The notes under the pieces: generated by a model
Database searches by the model: none
The model's input: the letters and a program-made list of their open reading frames with translations, nothing else
Told to the model about the DNA's origin: nothing
Assembly: GCA_036898135.1 (NCBI GenBank)
Contig: CM072516.1
Coordinates: 62,342,122 to 62,406,121, forward strand
DNA length: 64,000 bases
Direction: 5' to 3'
Origin: Oncomelania hupensis
Lineage: Eukaryota > Mollusca > Gastropoda > Littorinimorpha > Pomatiopsidae
Position numbers and translations under genes: made by a program
Part shown: piece by piece, positions 52,892 through 64,000 of the stretch
How positions within the stretch are numbered: position 1 is the first letter of the stretch
How the letters are laid out: the number at the start of each line of letters is the position of its first letter

Positions 52892-53180
52892 AGTTATATA
52901 GCGCATTTCCAGCATTTAAGAGCGGTTCAAGGCGTTGGCCGATGGAGGATCTAACGCAAACCGCACGAGGCGCCCCACCTGTAATCTTTGGGCGCGTTGT
53001 CTGAAGCCCAGACGACTGAGCACAATCTTAAGCGACCGGGGATGTGGGGAATGAACCTAGTGCGTGCTGGGTGTATTTGTATAGCCAGCACTCATCCGTC
53101 TAGGACATGAGCGTCAGGATCTTTAAAGTCTGTTCGATGGAATGCTTGCGTACACAGACTAGACCTCTCATCCGAAGGAG
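52892..53180 (+). repeat. SINE-like repeat, second copy
   Basis: The same landmarks as 46655-46955, with an upstream 'TATATAGCGCATTT' start that resembles LINE/SINE 3' ends elsewhere in the window. Confidence 0.55.
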
Positions 53181-53447
53181 TAAAGGGCCACTAGTTTAAA
53201 AGGCGAGTTAAACATTCTGGGTTTCAGCAACCCAAGTGCCTCTGAGAATGTGACTGTGAGTCGACAGATGTCACCCACAGGCACTGGACTCCACACTCCC
53301 AACTTTTCCACGGATGTGGATGTTGGCCACAAGACGGGGATCATTAAAATACCTGCATCAGTGTTCAGCAAACGGAGTTCCACGCATGATAGTGAGTTGC
53401 TGCTTGAACGTCTCTAAATTTGCTGCTGCTGCTTGAACGTCTCTAAA

Positions 53448-53526
<79 letters not shown>

Positions 53527-53873
53527 ATGTGCTGCGCAGTGGTCATGCTTTTTGTGTGGAAATGTTTAAGCACTTAATTCATATCTTTTTTTTTTCATGT
53601 ACATGCACTTTTCTATCAACTTTCAATGAAATTACGTTTGGCAGCCCTAGACCACGGTATATTTTTCAACCTTTGGTAATAATAGATGCAAAGCTATTTA
53701 CAACGACCGTTCAGTAACGACAAATTGTGAAAACGTATAGATCTACTTACTGTTAAGGATTCTGTCTCATGTAGCTTTCCTTCTGGTAAAGTGGGTTGAC
53801 ATTTTAGAGCAGTTCTTTGAGACAAGTAAGGTGCGATTTACAAAGAACAAGCGTTTTCTTGTTTTGCCTTCAG
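53181..53873. other. Region upstream of the Patched-domain exons
   Basis: Contains a (CTG)n-(ATG)n tract at about 53448-53525; poly-Ala/Asp frames across it are artefacts. No upstream coding exon was found. Confidence 0.45.
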
Positions 53874-54087
53874 AGTTGGTGCACGGGATAGACAACTTGT
53901 ACGAGATGGTGAAGAAGAAACTGTCGCACTCTTTTTTCCACTACGGCAAAATGGTGGGGCATCACCCCATCATCTTCAGCTTAGTCCCGCTCTTCATCTC
54001 CCTGGGTCTCAGCTCCGGCATGTACTACTTTAAAGAGGACAACAACACGCAGAAAATCTTCACACCGACTGACGCCCGCATTCACGT
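53874..54087 (+). CDS. Patched-domain gene, exon 1 of the visible part
   Basis: Acceptor TTTTGCCTTCAG; donor CACGT/GTAGGT, phase 2. An alternative acceptor two bases downstream is possible. Encodes a cytoplasmic lead-in and TM1. Confidence 0.75.
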
Positions 54088-54613
54088 GTAGGTTGGTGGC
54101 ATAGGCGCCCTTTATCGGGATGTGAGCGGAATGGATTGTGGTCTGCATACTTGTATTCTTAGTTAGCAGAGAGAGGGACGCTATTCGAAGCTATTCACAG
54201 AAGTACGGGTTCTTTTGGTTGGTGAGCCCTAATTTATCCCCTTCCTAAAACCAACCGCTGTCAGTTGCTGGCAACATAAAAAAGCCAGAGGCCATGAAAA
54301 GAATTTTGAACTCCCTCCTCCCCGCCCCCACCTCTCCATGAAAAAAAAATTGAGACTTTTGCCAATCTGTGCGAGATGAGACCTAAATAGTCCAAAAATG
54401 AGATCGAAAATTTTTTTCCGTCCGTCCGTCTGTCTGTCCGCCGTCTGTCTATGCAAAAACTTTCCTGTGGCTAAGTACTCAGAGCCTATTTCAACTATCA
54501 CAACCACCCTTGGTAAGATGGTATATACCCAATAAGACCTTGACAATGATCAATGAATGAATGACTTCACTCCAAGGTCAAAATCACAAGGTCATCAAAT
54601 GTTAGTTTAATTT

Positions 54614-54652
<39 letters not shown>

Positions 54653-55982
54653 TTTCAGAAAATTTAGCTTTTTTTTTCTCAAATTTTGTGAAAACAGAAA
54701 ACAAAATATCATTTTTTTAATATATTGTTGGGGTGCCGAGTTTTTCAGCATAAATAGTATCCCCACTTTGTGCTTTAAATTACCAATGTTTCCCTTCATT
54801 CTCATTTGTTCTTTCTCGTTCCTATTCTGTTCTCTTGATCTACTATCTACTTCGCTAGAACGGTCACCTACCTTTTTTCTTCAAAACTCTCACAAAACTC
54901 TCATGTATGGGGTCTGTTGGAGATATTGGACGCCTTCTGCCAATTGGTCACTAGGGCGTTATATGGTATTATTATTTAGCAATGTAGGCATTATATATAT
55001 GTGTTTTGTTAATATTTTATAATGATGTTTATATTCTATTTTGTTTTTTTGTAAACGGGGGTTCGATAAATTAAGAGTACAACCTCAGCGTCCCCTACAT
55101 AAGATGCCTTTAAGGTAAAGTGACCGGCCAGAGTTACCATTAAGGTTGTTTCAGCAGATCTTTTATACGGATCAAGGGTGAGCCCTCTTTCAACCAAGTT
55201 GTAGTCCTGATTCGGCTCTCTGCAGTCCCCTGGACACTATAAGGAATGACTAACTATCTAATTTCTGTTATTAATCATATTGAAATTATTTCTTTGATGC
55301 ATGATAGACATCAATGAGACCCACATACTGTGCAAATTTGGTCAACCTCACTCCAAGGTCAAGGTCACTGGAGCTGTCTAAAGTCGGTTTGTATAGATAC
55401 CTTGAATTGATCTTGAGTGACCCTAAACTATGAGAGGTACAAAGTGCAAACTTGTTGCATTTAGAGATGATAGATCTTTTATGTTTGTTCCGTGGTGGTT
55501 TTTTTGGGACAAAACGTTTACGTGGCTAATAACTCGGAATCTACCTTATCTATCACAACCACACTTGATAGACTTGTGTATAGGCATCTGTCTGCAAACA
55601 AAGTTTTGTTAATAGTTGGGAATATTTAAAACACTCAAAGACCCTAAATCTAGCTAAGAACGTTAGTAATCCTTATTTAATGTTTTTTTTTTTTTCAAAC
55701 TGGCATAAACGTATTTAGGCGCAACTCACCCATTTCTGGAAGACAATAGCTCTTAATCGGAAATGGGAGGAAACTTGTCTTTTGTTTTGTTTTTAGTTAC
55801 TAGAGCTATCCGGGCGGACATCATCATGAGAATGGCCGCGCGTCTCAGAACACTATGAAAGCTACCGAGCTGCAAGCTTTTATTTGGAAAAAGGGGTTTT
55901 ACAAACGGGATAAACTTCATTGGTTATTTCTCGTCATACCGGCTGTCGGCCTTGCATCATCATCTTCTTCTTCTTTTTCAAT

Positions 55983-56026
<44 letters not shown>

Positions 56027-56059
56027 ATTGTTCTTCTTCTTCTTCTTCTTCTTCTTCTT

Positions 56060-56090
<31 letters not shown>

Positions 56091-59000
56091 ATTCTGAATC
56101 GCAAAGGGCATTGATTGCATTGTGGCCTTGTTGTCGCTCAGTGATCGTCGTCGCATGAGGGAGCTTTTCCCAGACTCCACAAGCTGGAACTTTGACGCCT
56201 TTGGATTGGTCGACATCCCCTCCTACTGCGTCATGATCTTCAGGCAGGGAGGCAAAGACGAGATCAAAGGCACCCGGTATATTCCGGCGGACATAGATTC
56301 AAACCCTGATGGCAGCAACGTTTTACAGAACACTAGTATGCAACAGATCGAAAACGTCTTCAAACAAGTCATGGCCATCACCCTCACTGTAAGTTTGCTC
56401 AATACGGAGGTTCCTATTGGTACGAGATGGTTGCCGGTACAAAACTTTGAGTGGCATTTTCCATTGGCCGTCACGATGCCGTCGGTCATAATTTTGGTCT
56501 TTCTTTCGCACTTACATTCCAAACGAAAGTCCATTTTTATCATTTTATTGAGTCACTGCATAGTAATGTACTCACCCCAAAAAAAATTCAATATTGTAGC
56601 CAATTTGTCTAAATAGTCCCAAAACGATATAGAAAAAAACCAAACACGACCGTCCGCCGCGCCGTTTTGTGTAAAAACTTTAAAGTGGCAAAGTACTCAG
56701 AGCCCATTTCAACTATCACAACCGAACATGCATGGTAAGATGGTGTACACCCATGAGACCTCATAAATGATCAGTGAATGAATGACTTCAAATATGAGTC
56801 AAAAAGTAAAAATGTTTAACAAAATTTTACTTGTTTTCTAGGTTATTAATATTGAACTGATGATTCTTTGATGCATGATAGATATCAATGAGACCAAAGA
56901 ATATTAAGTTAACACAAACAAGGATAATTTCGAAAGACTGCTATATAAATAATGATGACATTTCGCGCGAAGCACCCCAAGCGGTCATCATGATAGAATA
57001 CTTAGAGGAGGCAATCCGATGCATAGCGACAAGTAAACGAACCTCGGGTGTCGAATGCTGCTAATCGGTCGCTTTTCAAATTAAACGACCCACAGAATGT
57101 GCAGTAAATGCGCACAGATGCTTGTGAAACAATAAGTAGCCTAAATGATCCTTGTTGGTAATAAAATAATGTACAAGAATATTAAGTGCAAAAGAATTGT
57201 TTGTATATAGATAGATGCGTTTCACAATAACGAAGGATGAGACTACACTTGGTGACCAAAAATCGATAGTCTAGCACTCCAAAACGTTGATCCAAATAGC
57301 CAAAAAATCCAGCGTACAAATAGATCTGCTTGAACAAGAAAGAGTGCCATGGTTTGGATCTTTGTTGTTGTCGTTTTTTTGTTTTTTTGTTCAAACAGAT
57401 TGATAACAAAAACCAAATGTTTCAGAATAGCAAAGCACGAGACTATATTTGGTGACCAAAAACCGATAGTCTAGAACTCCAAAAAGTTAATCCCTAGGCA
57501 AAAAATAACCAGCGTAAAAATGCACTATGGTTATGCTAATTGATAACCAAAATCATGCAAAATTCATCGATGTGAAGTCTGCATATCCAAATTTGCAGTG
57601 AACGCTGTTTTCTATCAATGGCTGTAATGACAGCATACTGCAAAGGCATAGATCCCGCACGCCGTTGGTATTGTTTGTTTGTAGATTATAGTCACACGAC
57701 ACTTTCGCATATAGGTGACTACTGGACCGATTTATACTGACACCAGCGGGCCAGTTGTTGGTAAAGGGGAAAATAATATGATCACACGTTGACCAATCCG
57801 GGATTCGAACCAGCGACCTTTCGGTTACTAGCAAGACGCTCTTACCAACTGAGCTACCCGGCCCTTTGTACTCATTTTCTATCCCTTATATAGCCCTAAC
57901 CCAAGCCTAATACAAGAAAGACTGCCGATGAACATACTATCGTTTGTTATTCGAGAAAAGCTATAAAAGACAAAATTTGACCTGACCAGAGTTTAACAAG
58001 ATTCGAAGCAGCAGTGCAGTAGATGTCCTATCCTATCCTATCCTATCCTATCCTATCCTATCATATCCTATCCCATAACTCGGAGGTCGTAGGGGCACCA
58101 CAGATGATCGTTTAATACGCCATCTTTCCCTGTCATCAGCAACCCTGATTGTTTCGCTCAGTGGCAAACCAGGCCATTCTCGAATGTTGTCCTCCCACCT
58201 CTTTTTCGGTCTCCCTCTTCTTCTACCTCCTTGCACTGTGCCTTGCAGGATGGTCTTTGCAAGACCTGATAATCTGGTGACGTGGCCATACCATCGGAGC
58301 TTCCGTTTTTTTTTAAGAATGTAGGACTATGTTATGGTTGAGTTCAAAAACAGTATATGTTATTGACACTACCGTGTACATTGGTTTCCAGACAACAAAA
58401 AGTGAACACAAACACATTAATATTATTATTAGTGTTCTTCCTAGCATTATAATCATTATTGAGGAAGATTTATGTCACAGTTTGATGGCAAAACGGCCGG
58501 TTCATCTCCAAATATGCATAGTTTTCAATCATTTGTGATACTCAACTTGTTTCATCCTTCGGGAATCTGAAAAATGAAAGCCCAGTGCACTTGTTACGAC
58601 CATTTGTGCAGTTAATAGCACTGCAGGGATCACCCTCACTTGTCTTTTCGTAGAATTTCCGCTAAGTACAATGTCTTTCAACTCAGCTGTGACAGATGCC
58701 GCCACTGAGATCCTTGGCAAGCACCGCCCAAAAAAGAAACCGTGGATCACACCTGAACTTTTGGACCTGTGTGACCAACGAAGAGAGATGAAAAAGAAAA
58801 AGAACACCTCACAGGGAGCGGATGCCTACCAAAAATCAACAATGACATCCGTACAGCAAAGGAGGACTGGATAGAAGATCAGTGCCAGGAAATACTGAAC
58901 AGTCTGAACAAGAACAACAGCAAGATAAGAAGGCCTATCAGACTGTGAAGCGGCTGACAAATGTTAAACAGCCCAAGGTCTTCACGATCCACAGCAAGTC

Positions 59001-59760
59001 TGGCATATGCTTTACAGAACTAGTCTTGGATAGATGGGCAGAGTACTGCTCTGACCTTTACAACTACACACCAAACAAAGATACATCAGTTCTGTCATAT
59101 ACTACTACTGCTAGCCTACTACTACTACTAGCCTATTACTACTACTAGCCTACTACTACTACTAGCCTACTACTACTACTACTACTAATAATAATAATAA
59201 TAATAGCCTACAACTACTACTACTACTAGCCTATAACTACTACTACTACTAGCCTACTACTATACTATAGCCTACTACTACTACTACTATCCTTTCACTG
59301 TTGTTGTTCAAATTAAAGATGAATAAAATTGCCCTGTTTTGTTGTGTAGTGTATTGTATGGAATTGTATTCTTCAGGAGGGCGAGAGAGTGTACACCGTA
59401 CAAGATCTCTGCGCTCGCACCGCGGACGGCCACTGCGTCATAGAAGGCGCCATGTACACGCAGCAGTGGTTCAAATCTGCTCTGGCAGCTGAAAGAGTGA
59501 CGTTCCCGCTGTTCTTCCCCAGCAACATATCAAATGTTGCCCTAGATCTCTCTTGGACCCTCGCTGGTGTTAAGGTCGGCGAGAATAAGGTCTTGAAAGG
59601 CGCCAGAGTCGTCAAATTCAGGTAAGCACCAGTCCGTCAGTTTAGCTTAAAAGTAAGCTTGCATGGGCCTAATTCAAAACTATAATATTTTCCCTGGAGC
59701 ATCGAGTTCAAATTCAAAGTCAAGTAAAAGTCAACCATTTTTTTTTATTCCACCACCACC

Positions 59761-59792
<32 letters not shown>

Positions 59793-61354
59793 CAACAAAA
59801 GGGTTGAAAATATGGATAACATCAGTACACTTACGAAGTTACAAATATTAATTTAAAAAGAAATCTTACACAAAATCGTCCAGGAAGGGAGGGGGATGGA
59901 AGGTGGAGAGAGAGAATAGAAGATAAGCAAGCAAGATGGGCAACCCAAAGCAGCACTCAGGAAATGGGGATATCCTGATATTATCATTTCCTTCCTTCTC
60001 TGCATGAGGGCAACATGGTCGTTAACAATAAATCGTCTTAGATCTTTAAACGTGTGTACTATTTGCCTGCAGGTTCTTCTGGAAGATGGCGAGGAGGAAC
60101 CAATCGAATTTGTGGAACACCAAGTTCTTGAAGGTGGCCGCCGATTGTCAAAAGAACCTGACAGGCGGTCTGGACATGGCATATGTCCACAGCCAATCAC
60201 TGGAAGAGGTGAGCCACGTGACCCTCTTTAACTAGAAATTATGAAACTTGAAGTATACAATCCAATACAAAATAATACAATGCAATACAATATAATGCAA
60301 TGCAAAACGATACGATACGATAGTTTAGTCTACAGTGTTCGGAGTTGTTATATGCCTACCGCTTCCCTGTCGGTATAGACAATAGTCTCAGAGAGCGCTA
60401 AACTCAGAAGAAAATGCCTACCTCTTGCTGTCCTCTGCTATTGTATTGTGTGCACAGTATATATGGCATTTCAGTAATCTGCACAGTATTTGCATACACA
60501 AACAGTATTACAAATGTGTGTGTACAGGAATTACTGAAGGGTACACAAGGGGACGCCTTATATTTTGCACTGACACTGTTACTGATGATCGTCTACTCTG
60601 TCATCGTGTCTACTGGCGGCGATGCTGTAAGTTATAGTGTAAAATGGATAGTGGTTAACAGCCAGTTAAAACCCCAGGGCACTTTTTTGCTAGCTGGGAA
60701 TTAAGTACCAGCCACTTCTGGGGCCAGCTCGATACTCTAACGAATGAGGTATTTTGTCATCCTTTTTAAATGCATCAATTCAAAGTTCTTATTCTCATTT
60801 GTTGGGGTGTGCTGTCAGTTTATACAGGTTCCATTACTGCTTGGCAAGTGGGGATGTTGTCGGTTAAACCTTATTTTTTATAAGGATGTTAACGATCCCC
60901 AAAACAAGTCCCGGTGAGGAACTTACAGGTAGATAATTATGATAAGGCGAACATAGAACACGTAGCCCCCACCCATGTTAGGTTACCTAGGTCATACATT
61001 TTCATCTTGCGTAAGCGCGCTGGGGAGAAAGTACTAAAAATAGCGGGAATCCTCGACGACTCCTGCTTTTTTGGCGAACTCAGCAGAGCTGTCCTAGTTG
61101 TTAGTTTTGGCTGAAAAAAAAAGTGTTTTCAGAGAAAGCTTGTTATGAGTTCATTGTTCTTCATTTATCTATAACTCGCATGCATAGCAATCATTATGTG
61201 AGTCGATGTATTCACCCCAACCCCCATCCCAACCACCCACCCAAAAAAATCAGATTTATGAAAATCTGCGAGATGAGCCCTAATTAGTCCAAAAATGGCA
61301 TTTACAATTTTATTTCATAACTAAATTTTAAAAATAAATTAATTAATTTTCAAA

Positions 61355-61440
<86 letters not shown>

Positions 61441-63454
61441 TTAATAATAATAAAAAAATAATACTGGATGCTTTACGCGCCTTATTCCTAAATCAGACTC
61501 TGTAACCAGCATACACTAACATGTTACAAACACTCCTACATACGCAACAAACATTCATCACTCTAACATGTGATGTAAAAGAACGTCGCTATTACAAGAC
61601 GGAAAGGAAATCGAATTTTTTATTTGGTGAAATTTTAGATTTACCGCATCCAATATCATTATTGAAGAAATTATCCGTCCGTCCGTCTGTCTGTTCGCCG
61701 TCCGGTGTCCGCCGTCGGCGTCTGTCAGTTCAAAACTTTACAGTGGATTAATATCTCAGAACCTAGTTTAATTATCACATCCAAACTTGGTAAGATGGTG
61801 TAAATCCATGAGACGCCATAAGTGATCAGTGAATGAATGACTTCACTTCAAGGTCAGGCTCACAGGGTCAACAAATGTTATTTAAAAAATAACAATTTTC
61901 CACAAATTTTCAAAGTAATTATTATTGATTGTATGATTTTTTTGAAGCATGATAAATATCAATGAGACACACATACTATGCAAATGTGGTCAACCTCACT
62001 CCGAGGTCAAGGCCACTAAAGCTATCCAATGTCGGTTTGTGTAGGTACTTTGGTGACCTTGACCCTAAACTATGACAGATTTAAAGTCCAAACTTGTATT
62101 TAGAGATGTTCCGTTTTTGCTCTTGATTTTGAAGGTCAATGTCATATTTGGTCTTGCAAAATCATACAAAAAAATAAGTCTTCCTACAGTAGAATGTCTG
62201 TATTTAACTCAAAGTATTCAACAATATTGAGTTATTTGATAATACATGAGCATGAAAGGCCATGTAAATGGCAAGATAATCCCAACGTCGAGGTCACTGA
62301 AGGTCAAGGTCATCCCTTTTGCTGTAGTTTATTTGATAGTATATTAGTGTATTTGGAGCCGGAGGTCAAGGTCATCCCAAGATCAAGAGCATAGAAAGAT
62401 CAAAGTCAGTACATGTATTACTTTCCATTTTAATGCTACCGTTTCATTTCTTTTTTTTTTCGAAGCACTCATTTTTATGTTAAATATTGCAAGTTCCATA
62501 AGGAGCATGCGATAGTTGATTTGCCCTTCTAGATTTCTACAACTGTACAGGTGTCGACCAGAGGCCTGTTGGCATGTGGAGGAATTCTGGCAGCAGGTCT
62601 AGGAATCTTCAGTTCCATGGGACTGCTGTTCCTGTGCAATGTAGAGTACGTCGGCTTCGTCGGCATTATGCCTTTCCTCGTGCTTGGTGAGTTTTGCTCA
62701 CTTCTGCATAATTTATTATGGAAACTAACGAAGTGGCAGTGAAGGATGTAAGACCTAAGAAATTGTATTCATCTAAAGAAACACTGGAAACCCGCTACAT
62801 TTGAATCTGATAATCATGTTGATTTAGTTTAATTTTGTGAGTGAAACCCCATATCAATAGATTGAAGCTGCTGCGCTGGGGCTGGTCATAGACTGAAACT
62901 GCTTACAATAGATTACACATCCGAAATGTTCATAATAATAAAATAAAAAAAATTAATTGCGCACTTACATCATATCAAACCAGGGCGCCAGTCGATACAG
63001 TGTTTCCATAGTCCATGTCTCGCAATGAATAACACGTTCTTGTTCTCTGTTATGTCATATGAATACTTTTATAGTCTCAACAGAGAATTTCCATCGCGTG
63101 GCTTTGTAGGCATCTCAATGTTGGAAACGGTTCCGACTGGCGCCCTGATTTGATGTTTTATAAGTGCGCCATTGTCACTTTGAGTGCGCTGTTGGCGTAA
63201 GGAGCACTTTCAGATTAAATACCAATATTAATCAACTACATGATCGATAGGTATCGGGGTGGACGACATGTTCTTACTGATGTCGAGCTGGGGGGAGAGT
63301 ATCGGGGCCAACGTTGACGTGCCGAAGAGAGTGGGGTTGACCTTCTCCAAGGCTGGCATCGGCATCTCGATCACCACCATCACCGACTTCCTCGCTTTCA
63401 TTATTGGCACCTCCTCTACCTTCCTCGTCGTCCAGCGATTCTGTATCTTCACTG
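53874..63454 (+). CDS. Patched-domain (PTCHD3-like) protein, partial
   Basis: Seven exons (53874-54087, 56142-56388, 59377-59621, 60073-60208, 60528-60626, 62551-62686, 63251-63454) join in frame to about 427 residues. Exon 1 has TM1 (PIIFSLVPLFISLGL) followed by IFTPTDARIH. Exons 2-4 encode the first extracellular domain (RELFPDSTSWN, YIPADIDSNPDGSN, FPLFFPSNISN). Exons 5-7 encode the start of the sterol-sensing-like region: TM2 (ALTLLLMIVYSVIV), TM3, then GIGVDDMFLL, the family's acidic motif in TM4, and the following helix. Members are RND-type membrane proteins related to Patched. The last exon ends at a GTTAGT donor, so the second half lies beyond the window. The start codon was not found. 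Confidence 0.85.
54340..54720 (+). repeat. AAGGTCA-rich dispersed repeat, copy c, left part
   Basis: Shares 'AGTACTCAGAGCC', 'GGTAAGATGGT' and 'AATGAATGACTTCA' with copies d and e. It stops where retroposon copy 9 begins. Confidence 0.65.
54727..55258 (+). mobile_element. Short retroposon family, copy 9 (diverged)
   Basis: TTGGGGTGCCGAG start, GCATAAATAGTA motif, CTAAC/ACTA-type tail. No clear target duplication. It interrupts repeat copy c. Confidence 0.75.
55290..55620 (+). repeat. AAGGTCA-rich dispersed repeat, copy c, right part
   Basis: Continues with 'TTGATGCATGATAGACATCA' and CTCCAAGGTCAAGGTCACTG, matching the order seen in the unsplit copy e. Confidence 0.65.
55984..56090. repeat. 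(TTG)n-(TTC)n tract
   Basis: Two adjoining trinucleotide blocks just upstream of the exon 2 acceptor of the Patched-domain gene. Confidence 0.85.
56142..56388 (+). CDS. Patched-domain gene, exon 2
   Basis: 247 bp from TTGTCGCTCAG to ACT/GTAAGT. The split Val codon at the 5' join restores the frame with exon 1. Confidence 0.85.
56590..56910 (+). repeat. AAGGTCA-type dispersed repeat, copy d (decayed)
   Basis: The same block order as copy e but most AAGGTCA motifs have mutated. Confidence 0.55.
57672..57864 (-). mobile_element. tRNA-derived SINE, copy b
   Basis: Nearly identical to 1651-1856, including the A and B boxes; differs mainly by short deletions near the tail. Confidence 0.75.
58022..58312 (-). 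mobile_element. LINE 3' end with (GGATA)n tail
   Basis: Minus-strand copy with the motif [16 protein letters not shown] and a tail of about nine GGATA-type units. Truncated near 58312. Confidence 0.75.
58655..59105 (+). mobile_element. LINE internal fragment (endonuclease-RT linker)
   Basis: Encodes KKPWITPELLDLCDQRREMK and later RWAEYCSDLYNY, typical of the segment between the endonuclease and RT of the same kind of non-LTR element as the tails elsewhere. At least two frame breaks; it ends in the (ACT)n array. Confidence 0.6.
59377..59621 (+). CDS. Patched-domain gene, exon 3
   Basis: 245 bp, from TATTCTTCAG to AG/GTAAGC. Encodes part of the extracellular loop with the cysteines of DLCARTADGHC. 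Confidence 0.85.
59622..60072. other. Patched-domain gene intron 3
   Basis: Has a short (CCA)n-(CAA)n tract near 59750-59798; otherwise featureless. Confidence 0.6.
60073..60208 (+). CDS. Patched-domain gene, exon 4
   Basis: 136 bp, from TTGCCTGCAG to GAG/GTGAGC. Encodes FFWKMARRNQ and the pre-TM2 segment DMAYVHSQSLEE. Confidence 0.85.
60209..60527. other. Patched-domain gene intron 4
   Basis: Short intron with a degenerate (AATAC)n-like stretch near 60255-60322. Confidence 0.6.
60528..60626 (+). CDS. Patched-domain gene, exon 5 (TM2)
   Basis: 99 bp, phase 0 both sides. One membrane helix. Confidence 0.82.
60627..62550. other. Patched-domain gene intron 5
   Basis: Mostly occupied by the longest AAGGTCA-rich repeat copy and an (AAT)n tract at about 61356-61437. 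Confidence 0.6.
61260..62420 (+). repeat. AAGGTCA-rich dispersed repeat, copy e (longest)
   Basis: The most complete copy. Contains CTTCAAGGTCAGG, GAGGTCAAGGCCAC, TGACCTTGACC, TGAAGGTCAAGGTCATC and GGAGGTCAAGGTCATCC. A CCGTCCGTCTGTCTG stretch at 61675-61693 is shared with copy c. The left end is interrupted by the (AAT)n tract. No coding potential or terminal repeats were identified. Confidence 0.65.
62551..62686 (+). CDS. Patched-domain gene, exon 6 (TM3)
   Basis: 136 bp from AACTGTACAG to CTTG/GTGAGT. Encodes RGLLACGGILAAGLGIF and the start of TM4. Confidence 0.82.
62687..63250. other. Patched-domain gene intron 6
   Basis: AT-rich, nothing recognised. Confidence 0.6.
63251..63454 (+). CDS. 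Patched-domain gene, exon 7
   Basis: 204 bp from CGATAG to ACTG/GTTAGT. Completes GIGVDDMF and encodes the next helix (SITTITDFLAFIIG). Confidence 0.85.
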
Positions 63455-63632
63455 GTTAGTCGTCAATATCGTTGCTGTCATGGTCGTCCTCGTCAACAAT
63501 CATCGTCTCGTTGGTGCCATTAGCATCGCCGTCTAAGTCGACAGCGATGACGGTAGATCCGGTCGGTTGAGGTTGCAGCGTCATCATGCAACGATCGTTA
63601 AAGTCGCCGATGGCGGCGGCTCTACAGTTTTT

Positions 63633-63721
<89 letters not shown>

Positions 63722-63743
63722 TGGCGGCTACTCTACAGTTTTT

Positions 63744-63789
<46 letters not shown>

Positions 63790-64000
63790 ACAACATCATT
63801 CATCATCATCATCGTCGTCGTCGTCCGCAGCGCCGCAACCACAGCAACACCTCCCTCGTAATGCAGCGATGTTCCTCCTTCTACTCCTTCTCATTCTCCT
63901 CCTTCTTCTTCTTATCTTCTTCTTCTCCTCCTTCTTTTTATCTTCTTCTTCTTCTTCTCCTCCTCCTTCTTCTTTTTATCTTCTTCTTCCTCTCCTTCTC
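63455..64000. other. Patched-domain gene intron 7 start, (TCA)n and (TTC)n tracts
   Basis: Begins at the exon 7 donor. (TCA/TCG)n arrays lie at about 63635-63720 and 63745-63789, and a TTC/TCC-rich tract runs to the window end. Long poly-Ser and poly-Asp frames here are artefacts. Confidence 0.65.

Larger units (their letters stand above)
54088..56141. other. Patched-domain gene intron 1
   Basis: Holds AAGGTCA-rich repeat copy c, split by retroposon copy 9, an A-run near 54618-54649, and a (TTG)n-(TTC)n tract ending about 50 bp before the exon 2 acceptor. Confidence 0.55.
56389..59376. other. Patched-domain gene intron 2
   Basis: Contains repeat copy d, a tRNA-SINE, two LINE fragments and an (ACT)n array (about 59101-59292); nothing coding for the host gene. 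Confidence 0.6.

Overview
The window is eukaryotic nuclear DNA. Genes are split by GT-AG introns, short CDS exons sit in long AT-rich introns, and there are many di-, tri- and tetranucleotide repeats and dense transposon debris. The gene content (FBXW9, MPV17L2 and Patched-domain orthologues) shows a metazoan. The mix of a Gmr1-like Ty3/gypsy element, tRNA-SINEs, LINE tails and long (GA)n/(AAT)n tracts suggests a marine invertebrate, most likely a mollusc (perhaps a gastropod); the species is inferred, not proven.

Layout. (1) 1-4.9 kb: repeats only. (2) 4.9-10.1 kb, plus strand: the last four recognisable exons of an unrecognised, long, low-complexity protein, joined by phase-0 introns. (3) 10.1-20.3 kb: intergenic, holding several copies of a ~0.58-0.70 kb retroposon family and a hAT-like element. 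(4) 20.3-23.8 kb, minus strand: a complete MPV17L2-like gene (4 exons, 200 aa). (5) 27.2-45.6 kb, minus strand: a complete FBXW9-like gene (8 coding exons, 481 aa). Its introns host a nearly intact 5.66-kb Gmr1-like LTR retrotransposon (30722-36384) and a truncated second gypsy element (39669-42221). (6) 46-53.8 kb: nested LINE, SINE and hAT-like elements. (7) 53.9 kb to the window end, plus strand: seven exons of a Patched-domain (PTCHD3-like) membrane protein that runs off the 3' edge.

The host genes have no evident pathway in common: an F-box/WD40 ubiquitin-ligase adaptor, an inner-membrane protein linked to mitochondrial ribosomes, and an RND/sterol-sensing-domain protein. MPV17L2 and FBXW9 lie in tandem on the minus strand.

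The most notable signals concern mobile DNA. The Gmr1-like element has its integrase encoded upstream of the reverse transcriptase and a SCAN-like Gag. Two apparently in-frame deletions have removed the RT catalytic core and RNase H, yet one 1172-codon ORF and ~99% identical LTRs remain. A nine-copy retroposon family has clear 10-16 bp target duplications and three kinds of short tandem 3' tail; one copy sits immediately beside the MPV17L2 stop codon. There are also hairpin MITEs with 8-bp duplications, three hAT-like elements, a ~62-bp tandem hairpin satellite split by a gypsy insertion, and an AT-rich repeat family studded with AAGGTCA motifs. All coordinates were read by eye; homology was judged from remembered family motifs, with no database search.
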